The notes beneath the pieces are model-generated. The model was given only the letters and a program-made list of their open reading frames with translations, was not told the DNA's origin and made no database searches. A stretch of DNA of 64,000 nt from Bimastos eiseni. Its lineage: Eukaryota > Annelida > Clitellata > Crassiclitellata > Lumbricidae. Position 1 is the stretch's first letter; each line of letters opens with the position of its first letter. The position numbers and the translations under genes were made by a program. Shown piece by piece: positions 11,137 to 22,400 of this stretch. The stretch is taken from assembly GCA_959347315.1 (NCBI GenBank), contig OY365815.1:1026501-1090500 (forward strand), given 5' to 3'.

Positions 11137-11804
11137 TAGTTAGGCCCCTACAACTAAAAAATATTCATTTATTTTATGTCTTTTTTACTTTTGTACGTTT
11201 AATAGATTGTATTGACTGCGTTTCGTAGCGAAAATATCCAGGAAGTAAGACTGCCCAGTGCCAAGTGCCTACATTCTATAGCCATGTTGTTTAATGTTTT
11301 AGTTTAAAGGGAATGAAAATATGAAGCCGTACCGTATCCGTTATCTAAATAACCAGTTACTAGTGTCACCAGCCGCCAGACTTATCATGGTCCCAGGCTC
11401 TCAGCATGGTTAACTGATAGGCCTGTTATTTAGGACCTTCTTTTCAATATGTAGAGATAAATAATATTTTTTTACTGCTTAATTTCAATTTTGTGTGAAC
11501 TTATAATTTCTTTATTGTGAGGCCTGCTTTATTATTTGCTTTATAAGTAGTTTATTACTTAATATATGCTATCTTATTCTATTTTCTTATTTTTATATAA
11601 AATGATACCGCATTTTTAATTAGTCAAACAGTTTTAAATCTGACAGCGCAATGTGCATGCTATTGCCGATGCTGTTACAAGCTGTATATGACCTATAATG
11701 AATTTAATACTGAATAGAATAATCGTAATTTATATAATGAAAACACTCCTTCATCGCCTTGCCATCCGACTATCTCCAGCATGCCTATCACTAAACGACG
11801 GTGC
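11137..11804. other. Unassigned spacer
   Basis: AT-rich DNA with no recognisable gene or element. Confidence 0.35.
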
Positions 11805-11818
11805 AATGTAGGCCTAGG

Positions 11819-12701
11819 CAGTGTTGGGCACGAGACCAAAACCTCGAGACCAAGACCGAGACCAAAACCGAGAGGTCCAAGACCAAGACCGGCTGGTCCG
11901 AGACCAAGACCAAGACCGGCTGGTCCGAGACCAAGACCAAGACCGATACTCATTTTTTATAAGCAATTCAATTTAATAAGACGCTAAAACAAAATAACAC
12001 GCTTAAAATATTAAGTTTATTACTGAAGAATATTATTCTTAATAATGGTCCAGAAAACAGTTTTACCGGCCAGTCTGAACTTTTGCGGGTTCAGCCCTTG
12101 GTTTCGGCCTGAGAGCATCACACTATAAATTGCTTACAGTACACGGTATAGGTTCTAAATAAGACATCTGAAAAAATAGATTAACGTTCCGTTTGAACGG
12201 TGTAGACCCACTTGTACTCTGAATTGTAGGTTAACAGTAATTACACCAGGCCGACCACATAATTATTAGATTGTTCCAAAACCTTGACATTCTTGAAAGC
12301 AAATTTTGAAATGGGTGGTTTTGTTGCAAATGCATTTTTTGCCCATAGTAACATGTATATATAGATGTTCAGCACGTCATAAATCGATAACAATCACGTA
12401 GGACCAAAACATCCGGTGTCTCTAATAATCGAAAGTGGCCGACAAATATAAAAGAAATTGCTCTGATACGGCAAATGACCAAGAACGCTAGACTAAGACG
12501 GAGACCATCCCAAGACCGTTCCTTTAAGACCATGGCCAAGATCGACGCAGTCGAGATGGTCCGAGACCAAGACCAAGACCAAGAGCAATGGTCCGAAACC
12601 AAGAACAAGACCGGTGCATTCGAGACCAAGACCAAGACCGCAGTTTTCCGGTCTCGAGACCGTCTTGAGACCAAGACCGCGGTCTCGAGCCCACGTCACT
12701 G
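11819..12701. mobile_element. TIR element with GGTCTC-rich ends
   Basis: The left end is CAGTGTTGGGCACGAGACC. The right end, reverse-complemented, is CAGTGACGTGGGCTCGAGAC. Both ends continue into tandem AGACCAAGACCG-type subrepeats (11830-11945 and 12555-12690). AATGTAGGCCTA is present on both sides (11805-11816 and 12702-12713), with two extra G on the left. Termini of CAGTG...CACTG with subterminal repeats suggest a non-autonomous hAT-type transposon. The 12-bp flank match is longer than the usual 8-bp hAT duplication. There is no transposase inside, only spurious frames. Confidence 0.65.
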
Positions 12702-12739
12702 AATGTAGGCCTACCGATCTGATCACTATTTATTACCGA

Positions 12740-13425
12740 AATTTGATACCGCCACAAAATAAACTGAAGTGCATAGAGCTAAACGGCATTCAACTGAAGG
12801 GAATAGTATGTAAATAAGGTTGATTTGGATTAAATTAACTGAAAAGACATGAGCTGTTGCGCTAGGTTGAGCAGGGCTGGGGTGTCCAGAGCTGGGATAG
12901 GGTCAGGATCGGCTGGGCAGCCCTTCTGAGGATTAATGGGCTTGACAGAGCCGGGCTGAACTGACTCGACCGAAAATAAAATCCAATAATATGCCTCAAA
13001 ATAAAGTTAAGTGTATAGAGCTGAACTGAGTAGAATTTAACGGAAATGTGTCGAAATTAATTTGAATTAGACTAAATTAACTTTAAAAAAGCTGTGCTTT
13101 TGTGCAAGGCTGGGTAGGGATGGGGTGCATAGGGTTGAGCCAGTGTCTTGCTCGCCTGGGCAGCCCTCCTGATGTATAATGGGCTGGACAGAGCTCTACT
13201 GATCTTACCACGGTCGGAAATAAAATAAAATAAATAACACAAAATAAACTGAAGTGCATAGAGCTGAACTAAAGTGAACTGTAGATAAATAAAGTTGATT
13301 TATATTAAATAAACTGAAAAGACATAAGCTGTTGTGCTAGGCTGGGCAGGGTTGGGATGTCCAGGGCTGGGATAGGGTCAGGATCGGCTGGGCAGCCCTT
13401 CTAAGGTTTAATGCACTTAATTGAC
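12740..13425. repeat. ~240-bp tandem repeat, about 2.8 copies
   Basis: Landmarks recur at ~240-bp spacing: AAATAAACTGAAGTGCATAG (near 12758, 13004, 13242) and the GCTGGGCAGCCCTTCT block (near 12912, 13155, 13388). The middle copy is the most diverged. Confidence 0.85.
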
Positions 13426-15320
13426 AGTTTATTTACCCATTTTGAACAAGTTTACTTGCTGGCTAATATTCACTGTGGAAACTCTCTGTGGTAGCAGTTT
13501 CAGTTAAACAACACTGTGTGGTGTCAAAGATCATTAGCGACATCCGCCTCATTTATCCAGGCTTTGGACTGGCACTGCCAGAGTGCGAGCAGTGGTGTAG
13601 CGTAAGACTCAGTTGACGCGCAGCTATCTATCTGAACATGTATGGCACGCAATCCACCGAAAGAGGTCGTTGTACTTAAATATTACATTGTACTTTACTA
13701 TATAATACGGCATTATTACATAAGTCGGATAGAACTTGAAAAGTCACCTGCTTTATTACAGTCTTCCTATTAATATAACGATTACCATCTTCTTTACAGA
13801 TTATGTGAAGCCAACAACTGTTACTGGCTGAATTTCAACGCTAGTTACGCTACATATGCACCTCTACTGTTTTTATTTCTCCCCGTCGGCAGGTAAACAG
13901 TATAATGGCTAAATGACGATTCTGACGTATATAATAACATAACCGCAATAAAAGCAGTACTGCGGTTGCAATTGCCAATCTATATAGCGCCACTTCAGGT
14001 GAGACTCGTGAGAGGCGCTCCCAACCTAACACATCTCAGTACATCTTAAGACCTGCACAAAACAAAATGGTCGAGGAGATCATGTCTCAGGTTGTTAGGA
14101 GTCTTATTACAAGGGAATGGGTCGAAAACAAGAAAATTTCTATACGGCACCGTAGTTGGCCGATCATTTGTAACAACCAAGTCGCTTTGCACAGTGAAGA
14201 AATGATGGAATAAGGGTTAAGATAAGTGCATTTGTTAATCATCTTCTTAATGCATTTTTCTGGACATATAAAAGACATACCTAAATCGTTATATCTTCGT
14301 ATCTTCTCATGGTTGTGGTGTTTCATTTCCAATTATTTTTCGTCTTGGCTCGAAGTGGTATGACTGGAAAGGAGTAGCCTGGCTATGCAGTTGCTGGCGT
14401 CGAAGACGAGACACATGTAGGATATGGACACCACCCGAACAGTCGAGCAATTGGAGGAGTCCAATCGGCACGTAGGACGTCAACGTCGAGTGCTGGATCT
14501 CTACCCAACGTAACTCATATAAAAGTCCGAGTTGAAGACGCCTCGACCATCGCAACTCCCTGAACTCCGGAGATTAGTTCACAGTATTTAGATACAGACG
14601 CCGCAGGCAAAGCCTCTAACTCACTGGGCTCAGCACCGTTTCATTCTTCAGCCACCTGTCAAACGGGCAACGGAGCTTTGAACAGACGGTCATATGTTGT
14701 GGCTACAAACAACGGAAAGAGATACATGTATCTCGGGTTCTAAATTAATGACAGCTCAAAGACAGACTTAAAGAAAAGTCGACGGGTTGTCATAGCAGAT
14801 GACTTGAAATGTAGTCTTGAAGAAATGACAATTAAAGACCTTTTCTAGCACTCTTACGAGGTACGAGGGGTAATTTTTACTTTAACAAGGTTTTTACATG
14901 ACAATGATCATGACAAATTCTTTTTATTGACCTCAGCTTACAATGTACATACAAGTAGAATCAAGACAAAATGTTCAAATTAGATCAACAGGGAAGATAA
15001 TCCCCAAGAAGGACCTACGTCCTGTAGGCGGGCCACCCTCTTTACACCTGGTAGTTAGACAGAGAAGAATAAGGTCAATGAGTTTATCTAGTAAATAAGA
15101 TACAACTTAAAAGACAAGAAAAAAACAAGTGCATGTAGCATATAAACCTATATAGTTAGGTCTGACAGTCACTCTTTGATATTCCAGTGATAGGCCCTAA
15201 AATTTTGTCAGAGTCTTTTCAAAATTCGGTGTTCATGAGTTTACTTGATAATTTTTATAACTGAAGAAAATTGTTTTTCAATAAGATTTGTGAACATATA
15301 CGTCAAGCAAAAGGAATATT
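13426..15320. other. Unassigned spacer
   Basis: Short frames only. A segment near 13556-13605 (CAGGCTTTGGACTGGCACTG) recurs at about 34393-34430, so both belong to a dispersed element. A TATATAGCGCC tail near 13980 resembles LINE/SINE 3' ends seen elsewhere in the window. Confidence 0.4.
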
Positions 15321-15334
15321 ATTTTGATCTTGAA

Positions 15335-15485
15335 TAATAATGACTATAATGATGAAAATGACTATAATGATGAAAATGACTATGATGATGAAAATGACTA
15401 TGATGATGACGATGTTGATGATGACGACGACGGCGGCGGCGACGTCGACGGTGGTGGTCGGTGGTGGTCGGTGATGGTGGTGGTC
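15335..15485. repeat. Trinucleotide/15-bp low-complexity tract
   Basis: ATGACTATAATGATGAAA-type 15-bp repeats pass into GATGAT, GACGACGGCGGC and GGTGGTCGG tracts. The Asp/Glu-rich and His/Arg-rich frames read here are by-products of the repeat. Confidence 0.85.
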
Positions 15486-15656
15486 GGTTATGGTATTGGG
15501 TATACACTCTTGTGTTCCTATCTTTCTGTCCGAGGAGCTAATGCAGGTGTTGAGAAGTCAGTAAACACCAAAACGCACGAAATTATTAATTTGTTGTTGT
15601 ACTCTTAACGCGTCAGCTCCATACTATGTCCCATATGCAGGCAATTTATGTTTATA

Positions 15657-15742
15657 TAATATAATACAAACTGGGTTTTTTTATATTTTTTATTTTCATC
15701 CAGACTTGATTTCAACTTACCAGCGAAATATGTTTACACTAA
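15657..15742. repeat. Dispersed ~86-bp repeat, copy 2
   Basis: Second copy of the 11051-11136 segment, with a slightly longer T-run and one internal substitution (CCAGCGAAAT versus CCAGCCAAAT). Confidence 0.85.
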
Positions 15743-18700
15743 CTGGACACTGGGGAGGAGTGACAGCACAGTCGACAATCATGCATCTCTTTGTCTACCT
15801 AAAGTCTGAAGTAGAAATGTGATTTTTACATGTGTAATACAAACCTCATTTCTAACGATGTCTCTACCAACGACCGAAGACAACACCAGCAGAAGAACCC
15901 GACTGTCAGCAACAAACGATGATTCATAACGATGCCTAGATTTAAACGATACGACACGATCGCCATTATTTCGAAAAATTATGCTGATTTACAGTCAGAG
16001 AGCGCTAAATAATTGAAAATTCAAGATTATTCTCTTTTTGCCAGGATTTAAATCGGTGAATTTGCCGTCTACAAACCGAGACCGACGTGTGCAGTTTTAA
16101 AGAACTGATAACGTCTTACATTATTCAAGGGGAACGCCTAAATTTAATTCCAGCACATAATTGATTTCTGTTTAAGTGTATGGCCTATGGCATCTGTACA
16201 TTTATACTTAAAATTGTAGACGATTAAGGCTTCTCATTTTTATCCAGTTACTTTACCTTAACAGAGACGTAGGCCTAGGCTATTGTTGAACCGTTGTGTG
16301 TTATATTGCATATAAACAGTAGCCTATACGTACGAGATTGACTGCTTACTGCACAGATACAAAGATGTGTCACGTGTCGATTCAATCCAATCCCTTTTTT
16401 AGGGTGTTGCTAGAAAGCTCCACGGAACATATCTGATGCGATGGGCAATTAAATGTATAATTGAGTAATTAATAAGTCTTTAATTGAAATCAGGTTTTGA
16501 TTTTCAGTTCAACATGGTCCATCGTTTAATTGCGACATTTAGTTTTATTCAGCTGTTTCACAATTGATGAAAGTCTGGAGGCGAAACTGAGGGTGAAATT
16601 ATTGATTACAGCAATGAAAAATTGAAATATCGCATTGCTAGTCGATATAGGTTTAATTTTATCTGCGATATTTTGCGTATACTTCGGATACATGTGTATT
16701 ACTTCTCTTTACCATGATTTACAAATCTAAAGCGTTTCCCGCACAAAATAAATTTTTCACACAAATCCCTGATGTCCAAACCAGCGATTTTTATTATGAT
16801 AAAATCGACCTCCTCCAAACCGAATAATTTCAATTCAAGCAGGTGTGTATAGCTTCACAAGCACCACAAATCTGTAGAAATAACCTCAATCAATAAGCTC
16901 CTTGGTAGCCTCAACCTTATACACGGGCGTATGCATCTAATACAAAGCACATCAACACAGAATCCCAATGTCTGGTATTTTATTCAAAACAAAACATCGG
17001 AAGATCCATTACAGCAAGCAATTTATATCAGATGTCTACAAAAGGTCGTACAACCTGCAAACAATGTTTAAAATAATTGCACAGAACATAAAAATCTGAA
17101 GATTTTCTCAAGTCTATCCAAAATCGTTTGACATACAGTGTAAAAGAAGATATAATTATTAAGAGCACTTGAAATGAACGAGCATTTATATATATATATA
17201 ATCGAGATTACAATAACATGTCTACACCTTCTGCTTTCTATCCAGGAACAAAGCCTGGAAAATCGTTGAATGACTTAAGATTTAAAACAATACATGGAAT
17301 AAAACATAAGCAAAAATCAAAGACAAAGAGTGTTCAATCTTCTGAGAAATTCACGCAGCCTCTACAAATGAGTTTAAGACCCTTTGAGAGGTTCATAATA
17401 ATTATTTTGTTGCCTGTCTGAATGGAAATAAAATCAAATTCTTACAAAATCTTCAGGAACTTGATCGTTAGACTTTCAGTTGCGAAGGAGAAGGTTGCCA
17501 GTTTCAACAACCCTGTCTCGGCGAAATAGTTGAATGAACACAATGAATTTCACATGATGCACGACTAATCAATCATTGTTCAGAGACTGTCCACTCTATC
17601 TTCGCACTGGCGAGACATTAGTCATATGCGCAGTTAGGCCATATTGTAGATCACGTTCAAATCAAAATCAAATAAAAACCATTTTATTTTTAAGACATCA
17701 ATCGAATAATTAAAGTAAATCAAAGTCAAAACAAAGCAATTAAACCGTACATGAACATTCAGTCAGTCTAATCCTCACAGCGTCAACACATCTGTGATGC
17801 TCAGCAATGGGAAATCCAAAAACGTACATGTCCCGCTGCTGACTATGGATTCCCTCTTAAACAATGGGTAGGATACGTTAGTTACAGACAGGGAAAAGTG
17901 GCTCCGTCACATTCTCTTTTTTTCTAAGCTTTTCTTCAATGTGATATGGCATAGACAATAACGTACTTTACACTTCCATAGTGACCACACGAATAATTAT
18001 TCACTTACAACTATTGATAAAGGCTATTGTTCAAAGTGAGAGAAGACGATTAAGGACAAAATGTTGCGTATTGCATCAAACCTGTGATCATCTCTAACAA
18101 TTAATATTGTACAAATAAGTCGTGTACAGATTTTCAAATCGGTTCTGCTTCAAGTGTTACAAACAATTGCAAATTAAATCAGTTTACATTTAACTCAACA
18201 GCTCATTAGACGACGTATTTTGACCATTTCTACCTGTAAACCCAATGTTCTGACAATCTGCTTAACGTCAACAACCTGGCAACTTAAAAGGCATTTCAAT
18301 ATACCTTCGTCCGAGTTTATAAAGTTTAAGATCTTATTCGCTTGCAAACTCAGAAAAAGGTATACGTTAATGGCACATTTGGTGTAATTGCTTGTCCTCA
18401 TGAATACATTTCACAGATGCCGCCTCGTTCTGAGGTTTGCGTTGGTTATTTGCTGGAAGCATTGTTAGGACACAGATTCAAGATCTAATAACTATTCATT
18501 GAGGTTTCATGGATCGGGTACGAACTAAGTCTTTACCGAAATTACGTTTACTCAGGATGCAGATGCGAGAATTGTGTTATATTTTATCCCCACAGCAACG
18601 ATACGATCCTCCAGCCCAGCTCCAGCTCCAGCATCATGATGCTACAGAATTGAAGCTAGTGTACTAGAAACTAGTCTCGCACCAATTTGACAATGGCGTC

Positions 18701-18924
18701 CTGCGTCTTTTAGTAACGTAGTACATCTCAACTGACGACCAAAGTGGTGTGCGTTTAGTTACAAGAAGCTTTGATCAATTCACCATCTTTGAGTTGACTT
18801 GGTTCTAGCTTCGATTGCTAACCTATTAGGGTCGTACAAAACTCCACTCATAATTGGATCGGAGTCAACTATAATATCATATAGAGCGAGTTCACGATCT
18901 GACTCAGATCCGGTCCCAGTCAGA
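15743..18924. other. Intergenic DNA and presumed HNF4 3' UTR
   Basis: No conserved exon is seen. The part nearest 18924 lies directly downstream of the HNF4 stop codon on the minus strand and must include its 3' UTR; I cannot place the polyadenylation site with confidence. A diverged arm of the 1-4 kb fold-back repeat lies at about 16790-16870. Confidence 0.4.
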
Positions 18925-19448
18925 CTATCCTAGCATCTCGGTTTTGAGCTGGTGCCTGGGAACGAAGCCCCTGTACGTTGGTCCGGAGTTATAAGGCTCG
19001 ACAGTCTGCAGTCCGTAAGGGTCAGTGATGGCTCGGTAAGCCTCGGCTATGATGGCCCCAGATGCATTGGACGGTGAGTTGGCTGCAACCCCGTCTTTAA
19101 CTGAAGATTGTTGGTGGTGTATGTTGTGATAGGGAAAGTCGGTCCGAAGGCGGACGTTCCTGGGGTGCTCTGTGGTCATCGCTGAAGAGGGCATCAAACC
19201 GTGCGGTAGACACACATCGTCAGAGGAGGGAAAGTCAAAGTTTGTCTCAGGGTGACGACGCATAGGGCGTGACGGGTGGTAGTCACGCGAGACCAACGAA
19301 GAGGGGTTGCAGTTGAAGGAGGAATTCGAAGACGATGAGGAGTGGATAGGCTGGAGAACACCACCACACGACTGGGATAGAAAGAGGGAAGTTGGAGAAA
19401 GACCCGATCCCATTGAACCAATATTCGATGTTCCGTCGTATATAACTC
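18925..19448 (-). CDS. HNF4: HNF4 terminal exon: F domain
   Basis: After acceptor ctggacag, 173 codons run to TAG (18927-18925). The domain is Ser/Asn/His-rich and low in conservation, but the end ([10 protein letters not shown] ... HQLKTEMLG) resembles the K-Q/T-E-hydrophobic tip of HNF4 proteins. Phase 1 joining to the previous exon gives LLGGVIYDG. Assignment rests on phase, open length and C-terminal form. Confidence 0.85.
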
Positions 19449-22400
19449 CTGTCCAGAACAGTAATTATACAGGTCAGGTCATTATAGATGCCTATGAAGA
19501 TTGGACAAATTAAAATAAGATGAGATTGAATTAAAATGTCAGCGCATTTGGTCATAAAACATAATACTACGCCTATACTCAGGCCCCCCAGAGGGGGGTT
19601 AGGCGGACCACTTGGCCCGAGCCTCTGCTTGAAGAGGGGTCTCAAAAAATGGGCCCATAAAATTAAAATCAACTAAACTCTGTACTACTATAATTGCTTA
19701 ATACTAAGTTTTAATTTTACTTCAAATAACCTTGAGTAACGATTTTAACGAACAGTAAAATTTAAAAAAGCTGCATTATCAGATTCATCAGATGAAGTTG
19801 CGTATCAAGAGCATTACTATAATATTAACGAACATTACAGGTGAATCTGACGTTTTCTAGTGACAGATAATTAGGCCCTTCATAAAAATCAACGAGGAGG
19901 CTCTATGCAATAATCTCAGATAAAATAATTTCAGCTCAATGGAGTTTAATGATATCATGCAGCTCAATGGAACTTAATTATGTAATCATTGAATATTATT
20001 AAAATAATATTTTAAAAATATTATCATGGTTTTTTGTTTTCAAATAGGCCTCGCCTATTTTAAAAAATTCAGGGATTATTTTAAGAAATCTGAAATAAAA
20101 ATGTAATTTAATCATTCTTATTTCACGTATATGCTTTTCGTCCTTTTTGTTTTGCAAGTGATTAAATTATTTTTAGAGAAATCTACTTTCGTGCAATATC
20201 ACATGCGATAACTTAGGTTACAATAGTTTCAATTAAAATCAGATAAATTAGTTATAGGCTATTAATAATGTGATCAATCATCTATATTGCCTTACGTTCG
20301 TAGCCTACAATGAGGTTTACAACAGCAGTTTCACTCATTATATGACATTTGTAATTTGTTTGCATATATCTTTGGAACTTTAAAAATTTGACTGACGAAG
20401 ATTTATTGTCGGCTGCTAAAGAAATGTCAACAGCATTATGACAAAAAACTCACAAGATCTTGGGAGTGAGATGTTAGAAGAGCTCATGGCACTAATTTCA
20501 AAGAAGAATGCAAACCGACATTATACTTTCCTACTGAAAGATACTTGGACTTGGTCTATCTGCAGTGTTCCCCAATATCACTGTTGCACTACATATTTTC
20601 ATCAGTTTTCCAGCAGCAGTGGCTTCTGGTGAAAGAACTTTCAACGTATTGCAACAAAATCAAAAATCACCAGAAGCGGCGATCCCGGGGATCGAGGGGG
20701 GCAGGTCCTGCCACCTTTTACAGAGAGGGGAAACGTGATGCGTTTGTCTCTCTCCACATTTCTTACCCTCTCATTGGGTGTCCCTCCCACCTCTCCAACA
20801 AATTCACCGCCTCTGAAATCACCATCGCTCAACAGTTGAACAACAACGGTTGAATGGACTGAGCAATGCCTACTTAATATAAACTGTGATATTGCAAAAA
20901 AAGTAGATTTCTCTAAAAAATAATTTAATCATTTGCAAATCAAAAAGGACAAAAAGCATTTGTGAAATAAGAATGATTAAAAGATATTTTATCTTAGATT
21001 TCTACCATTTTGATTTTTTCATAGATAGATAATATAGGCCTTACCATGTGCAATTTTAATAAGATGAAGAGTTGAGGGACTGAGGGTCCTAGATTTTGCG
21101 AATGGCCCGGGTCTCCTCGAACCTCCGAAAGGGCCTGCCTATACTAATAAATCGGCTGCTGTCGCTCTTTTTGAATTTATATTTATGTAGTGGATTAGCT
21201 AACATTAAATCGACTAAGATAAAACTGATCAGAATATATTATAAGCCATTATTGAGATCCGATATGCTAAGATAAAATACCATACGAGGCAAGATAAAAC
21301 AACTGGCAAGATCAATACAGACCAGACATAATAACAATAAAATATTGATAAAATACCAGATGATGGCAAATAAGACACTGGATAAGATTAGATTAGTTTA
21401 AAAAGAGGAGCTACGATTGGATAAGATACTAAATAGGATCAGCTATGATTAACTAAGATCATAGGCCTAATTATATTACCACCCAATACAAGATAACATT
21501 ATACCATAAAAAAATCTGGCTAAAGACTCTGACCTCCAAGGAGTATCTCTTGTAGAAGGCTGTCGATCTTAAGGTTTCCACAGGTCATCATGAACTGAAC
21601 CTGTTCGATGAGCAACCACGTGATGCTCTGGAGGTTTGGAAGGATCAGAAGGATCTCTCCGAAGCGTCCTCTGGAGTCATACAGACGATCGTTGACGTAG
21701 TCTTCCAGGTTGACCTGGATCTGGTAACGGATCGACTTGATCTTCAGCGGATCGCTTATGCCCTTGGCGTCTGCAGGTTCAACAACAGTAGCTCTATTTT
21801 CAATTAATTGTTTCCGGTTATGCATATATTCTTCAAAAGGTGGCACTTTAGGCTCCCGTGGAAGAGGAATGTTCTCATATTTGAATATTGATTTATGCAT
21901 GGAGGTAAATCTCGTAATATCAGTCACCATCTGAGTTTTTATGACAAATCGAATTTCAACCTGATTTTCCGATCACATATTGTTATTATATTTAAATGTT
22001 TATAGAAGCGACCATCGGTTGGTGTCTTGAGCATCAGAATGGGGCGCCACAGAAGTCAGATTGCTACTTTGGTCATTGCGACATAGCATTTTGGTGATGG
22101 GCAATACTGAGTGAGAGAGAGACTTGCTCAGGGTTTATATATTAATCAGTGACTGGTGCATAGTGTGCGCATTTAGTTATAAGAGTCCATGACCTTTTCA
22201 TTTTAATTCTCGCTGACTTCAACCTCGAGTTATCTCTTCTTAACATCGCCTTGCAGACAAAATACGGCCTCAGCCACCTCACTAAACTCGACTCAGGATA
22301 AAGATACAACACAACTGTAATTTGCATGTCGCCCTTCTTGCAATCAGCTCAGAAGTGCACAGATGCTGCGACGGCACAATTGCGGTTATATTGCAGAGCT

